Assembly (NCBI GenBank): GCA_014529385.2
Contig: CM043963.1
Coordinates: 64,161,469 to 64,225,468, forward strand
Reading direction: 5' to 3'
From: Adiantum capillus-veneris
Taxonomy: Eukaryota > Streptophyta > Polypodiopsida > Polypodiales > Pteridaceae
Length of the DNA: 64,000 nucleotides
Below are positions 1 to 13,128 of this stretch, in pieces (positions within the stretch are counted from its first letter, which is position 1; every line of letters begins with the position of its first letter). The notes under the pieces were generated by a model. It did no database searches. It worked only from the letters and a program-made list of their open reading frames with translations, and was not told the origin of the DNA. The translations under genes and the position numbers were made by a program.

Positions 1-1655
1 ATGCCAAGATTTCTGACGAGATTCGTGTCCGAAATGTTGTCTCTTGGAAACGTATTGACTGCGGGACATCCCCAACAAGCGAAGGGCCAATAATGTTTGG
101 CTTGTTTTCAGTAGATGAAAGCGAGGGCATGCAATCACATCTGATTGCATCTTGAAGGCATGTGGCACAACGTAGGACTCAACTGTCATCTCATGGGGCA
201 CATTGATTGCAAGATATGCCCCTCATGGCTGTGGCAAGGAAGTTGTGGGCTGATATGGCCTAGAAGTCAAAATCCAGATGCGAAGTGAGGGGCTCTCTCC
301 AACTTCAATCACCTACGTAGGCATCTGGAAGGCATGTGACTCTGTCGCGCTATGTGGCTCTGTCGTGCTTTTTTAATTGATGCAGTAAAAATCTAGATGC
401 GAAGTGAGGGCCTCTCTCTATATGCAATCACCTACTTAGGCATAGATGCAATCACCTACACAAGCATCACATGTCGCAAGCTTTTTTAATCACATGTCTT
501 GGCCGATATGTAAGCTAAATGTGGTTGCAAGATATGCCCCTCATGGCTGTGGCAAGGAAGTTGTGGGCTGATATAGCGTGAAAGTCAAAATCCAGATGCA
601 AAGTGAGGGTCTCTCTCCCATTGCAATCACCTACGTAGGTATCTGGAAGGCATGTGGCTCTGTCGTTCTATGTGGCTCTGTCACACTTTTTTATTCGTTG
701 TAGTCAAAATCCAGATGCGAAGTGAGGGCCTCTCTCCAGATGCAATCACCTATGCAGGCATAGATGTTGCAAGCCTTCTTAATCACATGTCGATCACGGG
801 TGTTGATGACTTTCAAATCTATCATGCTCCCTGTTAGGTGCTCTGTTTGCAAAGTCAGCAGATGAAGCCCTCAAGAGGCACTATCATAACTCAAAACAAA
901 TACGTGCTGATTACAGGAAGCACAAAACATGCGTGAGGAGGTCTCTTGGAGTGCATGGATACATGCAGCAAGAGCAGTGTTAGAAAGCTCAAATCTGCCC
1001 AATATGCCTACCGCAAGGGTATCAGAATCCACAATGTGATTGCTAGTCGGGGGTGCAACATTTTGGTTGCAAGATATGCCCAATATGCCTATCGCAAGGG
1101 AATTAGAATCCACAATGTGATTGCTAGTTGGGGGCTGTTAGCGGTAGGATGTAATGCTTGGCGGTGGTTTCATCAATATTGTGGTTCCCTTTTACAAAAC
1201 ATAATGCTTGGCACTGCCTTGGTCAACATGTATGCAAAGTGTGGCAGGGCCACAGAGCCCTGGGCTGGGCTGTTTCCAACAGATGCAAACCAAGAGCATC
1301 TCTCTAAATGCTATCACCTATGCTTTTGTCTTGAAGGCATGTGGTACTGCCTTGATGTCCGGAATGTCATCTCTACTAGGAAGCTCTTGGTGGCTGTTTT
1401 CATAATGCAAATCAAGGACGTTTCTCCTGATGTAATCACTTATGCTTGCATCTTGAAAGCATGTGGCACTACATAGAAGCAATGATCATGTATGCGAGAT
1501 GTGGTGTACTTGAGAAAGCACCAAAAAGTGCTTGAGTATGCTTTCCTCTTGAAGGTAGGTGGCACTACGCAAGATACTGATATGGGCAACAAAATTTACG
1601 ATGATATTGTTAGTTAGGGAATGTTGAAAACAATCCAGACCTTCTTGGACCCGCA
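1..1655 (+). repeat. PPR higher-order repeat, unit 1
   Basis: The unit is defined from the block 'atgccaagatt' to its next occurrence at 1656. It holds the blocks for 'NVVSW', 'ITYAGIDAITY' and 'LGTALVNMYAKCG' in degraded order. It begins exactly at the window edge, so the true unit boundary is arbitrary. Confidence 0.6.
946..1476 (+). pseudogene. PPR fragment, longest open stretch of the array
   Basis: This is a 176-codon open stretch. Residues about 27-60 contain two tandem copies of a 'YAYRKGIRIHNVIAS' block. Residues about 86-100 read 'MLGTALVNMYAKCG', the conserved helix pair of plant PPR motifs, and the end reads 'SPDVITYACILKACG'. A functional PPR protein would contain ten or more complete 31-36 residue motifs and usually an organelle-targeting signal; neither is present. 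The reading frame is a chance survivor within the repeat array. Confidence 0.5.
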
Positions 1656-3335
1656 ATGCCAAGATTCCTGACGAGATTCGTGTCCGCAATGTTGTCTCTT
1701 GGCACACATTGATTGCGGGACATGCCCAACAACCGAAGGGCCAATAATGTTTGTTCTGTTTTCAGTAAATAAAAGCGAGGGCATGGAATCCCATCTGCTT
1801 GCATCTTGAAGGCATGTGGCACTACGTAGGACTCGGCTGTGATCTCATGGGGCATATTAATTGCAAGATATGCCCCTCATGGCTGTGGCAAGGAAGTTGT
1901 GGGCTGATATGGCCTGGAAGTCAAAATCCACGTGCAAAGTGAGGGCCTCTCTCCAAATGCAATCACCAACGTAGGCATCTGGAAGGCATGTGGCTCTGTC
2001 GCAGTTTTTTAATTGTTGGAGTCAAAATCCAGATGCAAAGTGAGGGCCTCCCTCCAGATGCAATCACCTATGCAGGCATAGATGCAATCACCTACACAAG
2101 CATCATATGTCGCAAGATTTTTAATCACATGCCGATCACAAGAGTTGACGACTTTCAAGTTAATCACATGCCGATCAGTTCCTTGCTTGGCACTGTCTTG
2201 GTCCATATGTATGCTAAATGTGGTTGCAAGATATGCCCCTCATGGCTGTGGCAAGGAAGTTGTGGGCTGATATAGCCTGGAAGTCAAAATCTAGATGCGA
2301 ATCGAGGGCCTCTCTCCACCTGCAATCCCCCACATAGGCATCTGGAAGGCATGTGGATCTGTCGTGCTTTTTTATTCATTGTAGTCAAAATCCAGATGCG
2401 AAGTGGGGGCCTCTCTCTAGATGCAATCACCTACGCAGCCATAGATGTTGCAAGCTTTCTTAATCACATGTCAATCACGGGCGTTGATGACTTTAAAATC
2501 TATCATGCTCCCTGTCAGGTGCTCTGTTCGCAACATCAGCAGATGAAGCCCTCAAGAGGCACTATCATAACTCAAAACAAATACGTGTTGATTACAGGAA
2601 GCACAAAACGTGCGTGAGGAGGTCTCGTGGAGTGCATGGATACATGCAGCAGGAGCAGGGTCAGAAAGCTCAGATATGCCCAATATGCCTATCGCAAGGG
2701 TATCAGAATCCACAATGTGATTGCTAGTCGGGGGTGCAACATGTTCCTTGCAAGATATGCCCAATATGCCTATCGCAAGGGTAATAGAATCCACAATGGG
2801 ATTGCTAGTCGGTGATGTTAGCGGTACGATGTCATGCTTGGGGGTGGTTTGATCAATATTGTGGTTCCCTTTTACTAAACATAATGCTTGGCACTGCCTT
2901 GGTCAACATGTATGCCAAATAGGGCAGGGCCACGGAGCCCTGGGCTGGGCTATTCCCAACATATGCAAACCAAGAGCATCTCTCTAGATGCAATCACATA
3001 TGCTTTTGTCTTGAAGGCATGTGAAACTGCCTTGATGTCCGAAATGTCATCTCTACCAGGAAGCTCTTGGTAGCTGTTTACATAATGCAAAGCAAGGACG
3101 TTTCTCCTGATGTAATCACTTATGCTTGCATCTTGAAAGCATGTGGCACTACATAGAAGCAATGATCATGTATGCGAGATGTGGTGTACTTGAGAAAGCA
3201 CCAAAAAGTGCTTGAGTATGCTTTCGTCTTAAAGGTAGGTGGCACTACGCAAGATACTGATATGGGCAACAAAATTTACGATGATATTTTTAGTTAGGGA
3301 ATGTTGAAAACAATCTAGACCTTCTTGGACCCTCA
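1656..3335 (+). repeat. PPR higher-order repeat, unit 2
   Basis: This unit repeats the order of blocks in unit 1 over about 1680 bp. It includes the 'gcaacatgttccttgcaag' region and the block reading LGTALVNMYA. Confidence 0.65.
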
Positions 3336-5141
3336 ATGCCAAGATTCCTGACGAGATTCGTGTCCGCAATGTTGTCTCTTTGCACACATTGATTGTGGGA
3401 CATCCCCAACAAGTGCAGGGCCAATAATGTTTGGTCTGTTCTCAGTAAATAAAAGAGAGGGCATGGAATCACATATGCTTGCATCTTGAAGGCATGTGGC
3501 ACTACGTAGGACTCGGCTGTCATCTCGTGGGGCATATTAATTGCAAGATATGCCCCTCATGGCTGTGGCAAGGAAGTTGTGGGCTGATATGGCCTAGAAG
3601 TCAAAATCCAGATGCGAAGTGAGGGCCTCTCTCCAATTGCAATCACCTATGTAGGCATCTGGAAGGCATATGGCTCTATCGCGCTATGTGGCTCTGTTGC
3701 ACTTTTTTAATCGTTGCAGTCAAAATCCAGATGCAAAGTGAGGGCCTCTCTCTAGATGCAATCACCTATGCAGGCATAGATGCAATCACCTACACAAGCA
3801 TCATATGTCGCAAGATTTTTAATCACATGCCGATCACAAGCATTGACAACTTTCAAATCTATCATGCTCCATGTCAGGTGTTATGTTCGCAATGTCAGCA
3901 GATGCGAAGCGAGGGACTCTATTTAGATGCAATCTCCTATGCATGCATCTTGAAGGCATGCGACTCTATGGAAGAATAAAATATGTCTTGCTTGGCACTG
4001 TCTTGGTCCATATGTATGCTAAATGTGGTTGCAAGATATGCCCCTCATGGCTGTGGCAAGGAAGTTGTGGTCTGATATAGCCTGGAAGTCAAAATCCAGA
4101 TGCGAATTGAGGGCCTCTCTCCGCCTCCAATACCCTACATAGGCATCTGGAAGGCATGTGGCTCTGTCGCGCTTTTTTATTCGTTGTAGTCAAAATCCAG
4201 ATGCGAAGTGAGGGCCTCTCTCTAGATGCAATCACCTACGCAGGCATAGATGTTGCAAGCTTTCTTAATCACATGTCGATCATAGGCATTGATGACTTTC
4301 AAATCTATCATGGTCCCTGTTAGGTTCTCTGTTCGCAACGTCAGCAGATGAAGCCCTCAAGAGGCACTATCATAACTCAAAACAAATATGTGTTGATTAT
4401 AGAAAGCACAAAACGTGCGTGATGAGGTCTCTTGGAGTTGCATGGATACATGCAGGAGGAGCAGGGTCAGAAAGCTCAGATATGCCCAATATGCCTATCT
4501 CAAGGGTATCAGAATCCACAATGTGATTGCTAGTCGGGGGTGCAACATGTTGGTTGCAAGATACGCCCAATATGCCTATCGCAAGGGTATCAGAATGCAT
4601 GATGTGATTTCTAGTTGGGGGTTGTTACCGGTACTATGTCATGCTTGGTGGTGGTTTGATCAATATTGTGGTTCCCTTTTACGAAACATAATGCTTGGCA
4701 CTGCCTTGGTCAACATGTATAACAAATGTGGCAGGGCCACGGAGCCCAGGGATGGGTTGTTCCCAACAGATACAAACCAAGAGCATCTCTCCTGATGCAA
4801 TCACCTATGCTTTTGTCTTGAAGGCATGTGGAACTTTCTTGATGTCCGGAATGTCATCTCTACCAGGAAGCTCTTGGTGGCTGTTTTCGTAATGCAAATC
4901 AAGGAAGTCTCTCCTGATGTAATCACTTATGCTTGCATCTTGAAAGCATGTGGCACTACATAGAAGCAATGATCATGTATGTGAGATGTGGTGTACTTGA
5001 GAAAGCACCAAAAAGTGCTTGAGTATGCTTTCGTCTTGAAGGTAGTGGCACTACGCAAGATACTAATATGGGCAACAAAATTTATGATGATATTGTTAGT
5101 TAGGGAATGTTGAAAACAATCGAGACCTTCTTGGACCCTCA
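3336..5141 (+). repeat. PPR higher-order repeat, unit 3
   Basis: About 1806 bp long, so roughly 125 bp longer than unit 2. It carries an additional 'LDAISYACILKACDSMEE' block (within 3871-4080) that units 1 and 2 lack at this place. Confidence 0.65.
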
Positions 5142-6942
5142 ATGCCAAGATTCCTGACGAGATTCGTGTCCGCAATGTTGTCTCTTGGCACACATTGATT
5201 GCGGGATATCCCCAACACGCGAAGGGCCAATAATGTTTGGTCTGTTTTTAGTAAATAAAAGCGAGGGCATGGAATCACATCTGCTTGCATCTTGAAGGCA
5301 TGTGGCACTACGTAGGACTCGGCTATCATCTCGTGGGGCATATTAATTGCAAGATATGCCCCTCATGGCTGTGGCAAGGAAGTTGTGGGCTGATATGGCC
5401 TGGTAGTCAAAATCAAGATGCGAGGCCTCTCTCCAACTGCAATCACCTAAGTAGGCATCTGGAAGGCATGTGGCTTTGTCACGTTATGTGGCTCTGTCGA
5501 ACTTTTTAAATCATTGCAGTCCAAATCCAGATGCAAAGTGAGGGCCTCTCTCCAGATGCAATCACCTATGCAGGCATAGATGCAATCACCTACACAAGAA
5601 TGATATGTTGCAAGATTTTTTAATCACAAGCCGATCACAAGCGTTGATGAATTTAAAATCTATCATGCTCCCTATCAGGTGTTATGTTCGCAATGTCAGG
5701 AGATACGAAGCGTGGGCCTCTATTTAGATGCAATCACCTATGCATGCATCTTGAAGGCATGCGACTCTATGGAAGAAAAAAAGATGTCATGCTTGGCACT
5801 GTCTTGGTCGATATGTATGCCAAATGTGGTTGGAAGATATGCCCGTCATGGCTGTGGCAAGGAAGTTGTGGGCTGATATAGCCTGGAAGTCAAAATCTAG
5901 ATGCGAATTGAGGACCTCTCTCCACCTGCAATCCCCTACATAGGCGTCTGGAAGGCATGTGGCTCAGTCGCGCTTTTTTATTCGTTGTAGTCAAAATCCA
6001 GATGCGAAGTGAGGGCCTCTCTCTAGATGCAATCACCTACGCAGGCATAGATGTTGCAAGCTTTCTTAATCACATGTCAATCACGGGCATTGATGACTTT
6101 CAAATCTATCATGGTCCCTGTTAGGTTCTCTGTTCGCAACGTCAGCAGATGAAGCCCTCAAGAGGCACTATCATAACTCAAAACAAATACGTGTTGATTA
6201 TAGAAAGCACAAAACGTGCGTGATGAGGTCTCTTGGAGTGCATGGATACATGCAGCAGGAGCAGGGTCAGAAAGCTCAGATATGCCCAATATGCCTATCT
6301 CAAGGGTATCAGAATCCACAATGTGATTGCTAGTCGGGGGTGCAACATGTTCGTTGCAAGATACGCCCAATATGCCTATCGTAAGGGTATAAGAATCCAC
6401 GATGTGATTGCTAGTTGGGGACTGTTAGCGGTACGATGTCATGCTTCGCGGTGGTTTGATCAATATTGTGGTTCCCTTTTATGAAACATAATGCTTGGAA
6501 CTACCTTGGTCAACATGTATGCCAAATGTGGCAGGGCCACAGAGCCCTGGGCTGGGTTGTTCCCAACAGATGCAAACCAAGAGCATCTCTCTAGATGCAA
6601 TCACCTATGCTTTTGTCTTGAAGGCATGTGGCACTGCCTTGATGTTCGGAATGTCATCTCTACCAGGAAGTACTTGGTCGTTGTTTTAATAATGCAAAGC
6701 AAGGACATTTCTCCTCATCTAATCACTTATGCTTGCATCTTGAAAGCATGTGGCACTACATAGAAGCAATGATCATGTATGCGAGATGTGGTGTACTTGA
6801 GAAAGCACCAAAAAGTGCTTGAGTATGCTTTCGTCTTGAAGGTAGGTGGCACTACGCAAGATACTGATATGGGCAACAAAATTCATGACGATATTGTTAG
6901 TCAAGGAATGTTGAAAATAATCCAGACCTTCCTGGACCCTCA
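5142..6942 (+). repeat. PPR higher-order repeat, unit 4
   Basis: About 1801 bp and nearly co-linear with unit 3. It has the same extra 'LDAITYACILKACDSMEEKK' block, which makes units 3 and 4 the closest pair and suggests they come from a late duplication. Confidence 0.65.
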
Positions 6943-9100
6943 ATGCCAAGGTTCATGATCGTGTCCGAAATGTTGTCTCTTGGAACGCATTGATTGCGCG
7001 ACATCCCCAAGAAGTGAAGGGCCAATAATTTTTGGGCTGTTTTCAGTAGATGAAAGCGAGGGCATGGAATCACATCTGCTTGCATCTTGAAGGCATGTGG
7101 CACTACATAGGACTCAGCTGTTATCTCGTGGGGCACATTAATTGCAAGATATGCCCCTCATGGCTGTGGCATGGAAGTTGTGGGCTGATATGGCCTGGAA
7201 GTCAAAATCCAGATGCGAAGTGAGGGCCTCTCTCCAGCTGCAATAACCTACGTAGGCATCTGGAAGGCATGTGTCTATGTCGCGTTTTTTTAATCGTTGC
7301 AGTTAAAATCCACATGCGAAGTGAGGGCCTCTCTCCAGATGCAATCACCTACGCAGGCATAGATGCAATCACTTACACAAGCATCGCATGTCGGATGCTT
7401 TTTTTTTCACATGCCGATCACAGGCATTGATGACTTTCAAATCTAGCATGCTCCCTGTCAGGTGTTCTGTTTGCAATGTCAGCAGATGCAAAGCGAGGGC
7501 CTCTATTTAGATGCAATCACCTATGCATGCATCTTAAAGGCATGCAGCTCTATGCAAGAAAAAAGATGTCGTGCTTGGCACTCTCTTGGTCGATATGTAT
7601 GCTAAATGTGGTGGCAAGATATGCCCCTCATGGCTGTGGCAAGGAAGTTGTGGGCTAATATGGCCTGGAAGTCAAAATCCATGTGAAGTGAGGGCCTCTC
7701 TCCAACTGCAATCACCTATGTAGGCATTTGGACGGCATGTGGCTCTGTCGCGCTATGTGGCTTTGTCACACTTTTTTACTCGTTGCAGTCAAAATCCAGA
7801 TGCGAAGTGAGGGCTTCTCTAGATATGAAATCACCTACGCAAGCATAGATGCAATCACCTACACAAGCATCACATGTCGCAAGCTTTTTTAATCACATGT
7901 CGATCACAGTCGTTGACGACTTTCAAATCTATCATGGTCCCTGTCAGGTTTTTTGTTTGCAATGTCAGCAGACATAAAGCGAGGGCCTCTATTTAGATTC
8001 AATCAGCTATGCATGCATCTTGAAGGCACGAGGCTCTACACAAGAAAAAAGATGTCGTGCTTGGCATTGTCTTGGTCGATATGTATGCTAAATGTGGTGC
8101 GCTTGAGAAAGGACAAAAAGTGCTTGAGGAGCTTCCTATCCGGAATGTCCCTTCAGATGCAATCACCTACGCAAGCATAGATGCAATCACCTACACAAGC
8201 ATCACATGTCGTAATATTTTTTAATCACACGTCGATCACAGGTGTTGACGACTTTCAAGTCTATCATGCTCCCTGTCAGGTGTTCTGTTGAGGCAATGTC
8301 AGCAGATGCGAAAGTGAGGGCCTCTATTTAGATGCAATCACCTATGCATGCATCTTAAAGGCATGTGGCTCTATGCAAGAAAAAAGATGTTGTGCTTTGC
8401 ACTGTCTTGGTGGATATGTATGCTAAATGTGGTTGCAAGATATGCCCCTCATGGCTGTGGCAAGGAAGGTGTGGGCTGATATGGCCTGGAAGTCAAAATC
8501 CGGATGCGAAGTGAGGGCCTCTTTCCAACTGCAATCACCTACGTAGACATCTGGACAACATGTGGCTCTGTCGCGCTATGTGGCTCTGTTGCGCTTTTTT
8601 AATTGATGCAGTCAAAATCTAGATGCGAAGTGAGGGCCTCTCTCTAGATGCAATCACCTACGCAAGCATAGATGCAATCACCTACACAAGCATCGCATGT
8701 CGCAAGGTTTTTTAATCACACGTCGATCACAAGCATTGACAACTTTCAAATCTATCATGCTCCCTATCCGGTGTTCTGTTCACAATATCAGCAGATGCGA
8801 AGTGAGGGCCTCTATTTAGATGCAATCACCTATGCATGCATCTTGAAGGCATGTGGCTCTATGGAAGAAAAAAAGATGTCGTGCTTGGCATTGTCTTGGT
8901 CAATATGTATGCTAAAGTGTTCTTGAGAAAGCACAAAAAGTGTTTGAGGAGCTTCCTGTCCGCAATGTCCCTCCAGATGCAATCACCTACGCAAGCATAG
9001 ATGCAATCACGTACACAAGCATCACATGTCGCAAGATTTTTTAATCACACGTCGATCACAGACGTTGACGACTTTCAAATCTATCATGCTTGGCATTTCT
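6943..9100 (+). repeat. Short-period PPR subunits
   Basis: After about 7.3 kb the 1.8-kb organisation breaks into shorter repeats. The block 'gtcgtgcttggca' (or near variants) recurs near 7567, 8057, 8390 and 8878, and 'gatgcaatcacctacgcaag' near 7835, 8156, 8650 and 8977. This gives spacings of roughly 320-490 bp. Each subunit again encodes a broken 'ITYACILKACGSM' segment. Confidence 0.6.
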
Positions 9101-9760
9101 TGGTTGATATGTATGCTTAATATGGTGCGCTTGAGAAAGCACAAAAAGTGCTCATGAGGAGCTTCCTGTCCGGAATGTCACCTCTTGGAATGCACTAATT
9201 GCAGGATGTGCGCAACAAGAGCAACACCAAAAATCTCTAGGCTATTTTCTGCGGATGCAAAAGCAAGTGTATCTCTCAAATTTCAGTCACCTATACTTTT
9301 TTCTTGAATGCTACTCTTACATCTTAAAGGCATGTGGCTCTACACAAGTGCTCGAGGAGATTCATGTTTGGAGTGTGGACTCTTGGAGTGCACTAATTGC
9401 AAGATTTGTCCCACGTGGGTAGGGGCAGAAAGCTCTAGTTTGTCTTCAACATAGGCAAAGTGAGGGCCTCTCTACGGATGTAATCACCTACACATGCATC
9501 TTGAAGGCATGTGGCTCTAAGCAAGATGCTGATATGGGCACAAAAAATCACAATTCTATTGTTAGTCAAAGGCTGTTTCTTGGTACCTTCACATAAAAAC
9601 CACAAGATGGGTAATCACTTCAAATCGACGCAAGATGTTGGCAAGGAAGTTCGTCAAGGTTGTTCTAAGCATATGCAATCAAAAGGCCTTTCTCCAATGC
9701 AATCATCTATGGAAGCAAGCACCTATGCTAGCATCTTGAAAGACTTCGTAATATGCTGAC
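9100..9760 (+). pseudogene. Least degraded PPR stretch at the right edge of the array
   Basis: The plus strand here reads a nearly regular PLS-class succession in shifting frames: 'YGALEKAQKVL', then 'EELPVRNVTSWNALIAGCAQ', then 'GYFLRMQKQV', 'ILKACGS' and an open stretch at 9511-9759 starting within 'LKACGSKQDADMGTKNHNS'. The order matches canonical plant PPR proteins better than anything in 1-9100. This part may be the ancestral sequence from which the array was amplified. Several frameshifts and stops remain. Confidence 0.5.
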
Positions 9761-9880
9761 ATCGGTGAGAATTTATGATGAGAGTGCTAGTCAGTCACAA
9801 GCTATTCAGAAACAGGTTGTTCTTAGCAGGGAATTTCTTTATATGTATGGCAAATGTGGTGCCCTTATAATGTCCACCGA

Positions 9881-10298
9881 TAGGCAACAAATCCACTAAC
9901 AACTCTAGAGAAGAAGCAATACTCGTGAAACACATCAAGCAGACTCACAAAAGCATGAGAAGTTCTCATGTCCAAACTCTCATCACTATTACAGATAAGC
10001 CCAACGTGGCTATTTCAAAAGGAGACTTGCATGTTTTCTTTTTTTTTGAAACATGAAAATGTAACAACAAACAACTAATAACATTGACATTTGTATGATC
10101 ACGAACATTGAGCTTGAAAAAATTCTAACCCTCCTTGTGGCTTTATGCGAGGTACCCCTTTGAAGCACTACGATCGGTATCCCATTTTTGCAAAGAATGC
10201 CTCTGAACCACGACAATCGGTATCCCAAACACTCTCAGGTAAAAAAATCTAAGACACTTTGATGAAATCTCTCTCTGTGCTTCATCTTCTCTCGGATA

Positions 10299-10338
<40 letters not shown>

Positions 10339-10485
10339 TCGTTTTGAAGTCTCTCCTCCCATTTAATAAATATTTTAGACATAAATTAATAGCATCAAAT
10401 AAACATCTTTTTTCATTTGAGAAGTGTTGAAATGCCATATATAGTTTCCAATATTTTACTTAATCTTAATCCGATACAAACTCAA
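9881..10485. other. No gene seen; AT-rich spacer with TC microsatellite
   Basis: Between the PPR array and the chromovirus-like element I see only AT-rich sequence. The 3' LTR of the minus-strand element would be expected here. However, no stretch matches the sequence after 16376, so the LTR is either lost or too diverged to see by eye. Confidence 0.4.
10304..10336. repeat. (TC)n microsatellite
   Basis: About 16 uninterrupted CT/TC dinucleotides, directly visible. Confidence 0.95.
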
Positions 10486-11787
10486 CTAACGAAGCACTCT
10501 AGTTGATTTCTGGAGGGCCTTCAATAATTGGTGGCTTCCTTTGTAGGGCTTAAGTAGGCTCATAGGAAAAGCATTGTGTATGAGCCAATGGTTGGGAAAC
10601 TTGAGTTTATAAGCTATGTCATTGATTGGCTTCAAGATTTGAAAAGGACCATAGTATCTTTTTGCTAATTTAGCATAATACTTTTGATGGCCTGTAGGAT
10701 TTTTGCCCGTCGTTTGCCTCAATCGAGCCTTGGGAAACTTAAGTAAGACCCAATCATTTTCTTTGAATGTAAAGGCCCTAATGTGCTTGTCATCAACAGC
10801 TTTTTTCCTTTCTTGAGAGATGGATATAGCCTCCTTAACCTTTGAAAAGATTCTTGTAGGGTAGGGCTATACTCATCAGCAGCAGCGAAGATCTTTCCAT
10901 GTACTTTAAGTAGCAAGGGACTTTTAGGTCTTCCCTCTATGATCTCTAAAGGTGCTTTTCCTGTAGTAGTATGGACAATATTATTGTATGCATACTCTAC
11001 AAGGGGTAAGTACTTCTCCCATTGTGACCATTGATCTACTTCTGTAACATAAGTCTTTAGTAGATCGAGTATCATAAGATTGTCTATCTCACATTGGCCA
11101 TCCGTTTGCGGGTGGTAGGCCAAAGAGAAATTCAATCTTGTATCTACATTTTTAAAGAGACCTTTCCAAAAATTACTGATCATGCTAGGATCTCTATCTG
11201 ACATGATGGATGTTGGTAATCCATGGTGTTTGAAAATACGAGATATGAAAATGGTTGCCATTTGGTGTGCCTTAATAGTCTTTTTGATAGGAATAAAGTG
11301 TGCTTGCTTGCTAAACCTGTTGACTATTGTCCATATTTTCGTATTTCCATGGATAGACTTGGGTAATCCAAAGATAAAAACCATGGATATACTCTCCCAT
11401 GGTGAATTAGGGATTTGCAATGGCTAGAGTAATTCAGGTTCTTTCCTCTATCATACTTAGTCTTTTGGCATGCCACACATTTTGAAACATACTCTTGTAT
11501 GTCCACTTTCATGGTAGGCCAATAGAAGTATGTCTCTAATCCTCGAAGAGTAGGTTGAATGCCTCTATCTCCACATAGGGAGGAGCATGGGATTCATACA
11601 TGACTTTATCACAAAGGGAGTGGATAACACATAGCCTATTGCCATGGAGAAGATAACCATCCTGCAAGGTGAATGGTTCCTCTTTCTTCCCTAAAGCAAG
11701 GGCTGACATTACATCTTTGAAGTCAGGGCCAATAGCATACTCATCTATCATGGAAGATAGATCATTGTGAGTTGCTATAGACACCAC
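10486..11787 (-). pseudogene. Integrase, chromovirus type (broken)
   Basis: Several overlapping minus-strand frames together cover an integrase. The N-terminal zinc-binding part is seen as 'YVSKCVACQKTKYDRG' (within 11324-11512). The catalytic core (10719-11420) contains 'IVNRFSKQAHFIP', 'HGLPTSIMSDRDP' and 'AYHPQTDGQCEI', holding the second Asp and the Glu region of the D,D-35-E triad. The C-terminal part (10486-10722) is 'KRYYGPFQILKP'. Integrase inserts the cDNA into the host genome. Frame changes between the pieces show it is inactive. Confidence 0.85.
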
Positions 11788-11860
11788 ATTGACTTTTGGT
11801 TGTCATGAAAGTGCATCAGCCACTTGATTGTGCTTACTAGCAACGTGAGCAATATGAAAA

Positions 11861-12981
11861 TTAAATTGCGAAAGAAAATTTTCCCACCTCATTTGTTTGT
11901 CGAAAAGCTTTGTTTGCGTCATGAAGTACTTGAGACTTTGATGGTTTGTTCATAAAAATGAATGTAGTCCCCAATAAATAGTGCTTCCATGTGTCTAGGG
12001 CATGTAGAACAACTAAAAGCGCTTTCTCATAAATGCCCAAAACCTGTTCATCTGTATTGAGCCTTCGACTCTCATATGCCATGGCATGCCCTTCTTGAAG
12101 TAAGACTGCTCCAAGGAAATCACCACAAGCATCACATTGGACCTCAAATGGCTTTGAGAGATCCAAAAGCATGAGGACTGGTTGAGAGGTAAGCTTCTCT
12201 TTGAGCTTTTCAAAGTATTTTTTCTCCTTAGCAGTCCATGAATACTTAATGTTCTTCTTTGTTAATTCATGTAATGGTCCTTCTATTTGAGAAAATTTTG
12301 CTATGAAGCGTCTATAGTACGCACACATACCAATAAAGCTTCTTAGCTCATGTAGATTCCTTGGATTAGGCCATGCTTTTATTACCTCTAACTTTGATGG
12401 ATCCATACGGATACCATCTTGAGAGATAATATGACCTAAGTATTGAATCTCTTGAAGGAAAAATTCACTTTTCTTTTGGTTGAGAAAAAGCTTGTTCTGT
12501 CTCAATGCTTGAAAATCCACTTGGAGATGTTGCTTGTGTTCCTCCAAGGACTTGGAGTATATGATGATATTATCAAAGAACACTCCAGTGAACTTATGAT
12601 AGGGTCTAAATATTTCTCCATCAAACGATTGAATGTGGCAGGTGCATTGGTCAAGCCAAAAGGCATGACTAGATATTCGTAAAGACCAAACGTTGTACGA
12701 AACGCGGTCTTTAGGATATCTATCTCCACTATCCTTATTTGATGATAGCCACTTTTAAGGTCAATCCTACTGAAGTAGGTAGAGTCTTATGGTTTATCAA
12801 ATAGATCTTCTACCCGAGGTACGGAAAATTTGTTTTTGATAGTGATATGGTTTAGTGCGCGATAGTCCACACACATGCAGTATGTTCCATCTTTCTTTTG
12901 CACTAAAAGGACTGGAGAACAAAAGGGAGAGGAGTGAGGCCTCACCATCCTTTTGTCTACCAATTTTTGTACTTGCCTCAT
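11861..12981 (-). pseudogene. Reverse transcriptase and RNase H, chromovirus type (broken)
   Basis: The start of the polymerase domain (12787-12981) has '[15 protein letters not shown]' and '[14 protein letters not shown]'. The middle (12502-12729) reads '[19 protein letters not shown]'. The active-site strand (12583 downward) reads '[12 protein letters not shown]', where F-x-DD-I is normal, so the second catalytic Asp is Asn. RNase H follows with 'DACGDFLGAVLLQEG' and 'YEKALLVVLHALDTWKHYL'. It would copy element RNA into DNA and remove the template; stops and the DN change argue that it is dead. Confidence 0.88.
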
Positions 12982-13128
12982 AATCTCCTCTTGTTGATCT
13001 TGGGAAACTCAATAAGGAGGCTTGTTAGGTGGTGAGCTTCCTGATAGGAGCTCAATTTGATGGTAATCATCCCCTCGTTTTGGAGGTAAGTCCATAGGTA
13101 TATCATCAATGAGCACATCTTGGAATCC

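Larger units (their letters stand above)
1..9880. repeat. Tandem array of degenerate PPR-derived repeats
   Basis: The whole interval is built from variants of a few PPR-coding blocks, mostly readable on the plus strand in shifting frames. Recurrent peptides are 'ALVNMYAKCG', 'SPDAITYACILKACG' and 'VRNVISTRK', the signatures of plant PLS-type PPR proteins that bind organellar RNA. The longest open stretch is only 176 codons, and stops and frameshifts occur in every unit, so no functional PPR protein is encoded. Two scales of repetition are visible: units of about 1.66-1.81 kb up to roughly 7 kb, then 340-490 bp subunits. A phrase equivalent to 'agtgagggcctctctc' recurs dozens of times. The array starts before the window edge. 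I read it as a PPR pseudogene amplified as a tandem repeat. Confidence 0.8.

Noticed and set aside
946-6763. Functional PPR genes in the array
   Set aside because: No frame holds more than a few motifs; stops and frameshifts occur in every unit.
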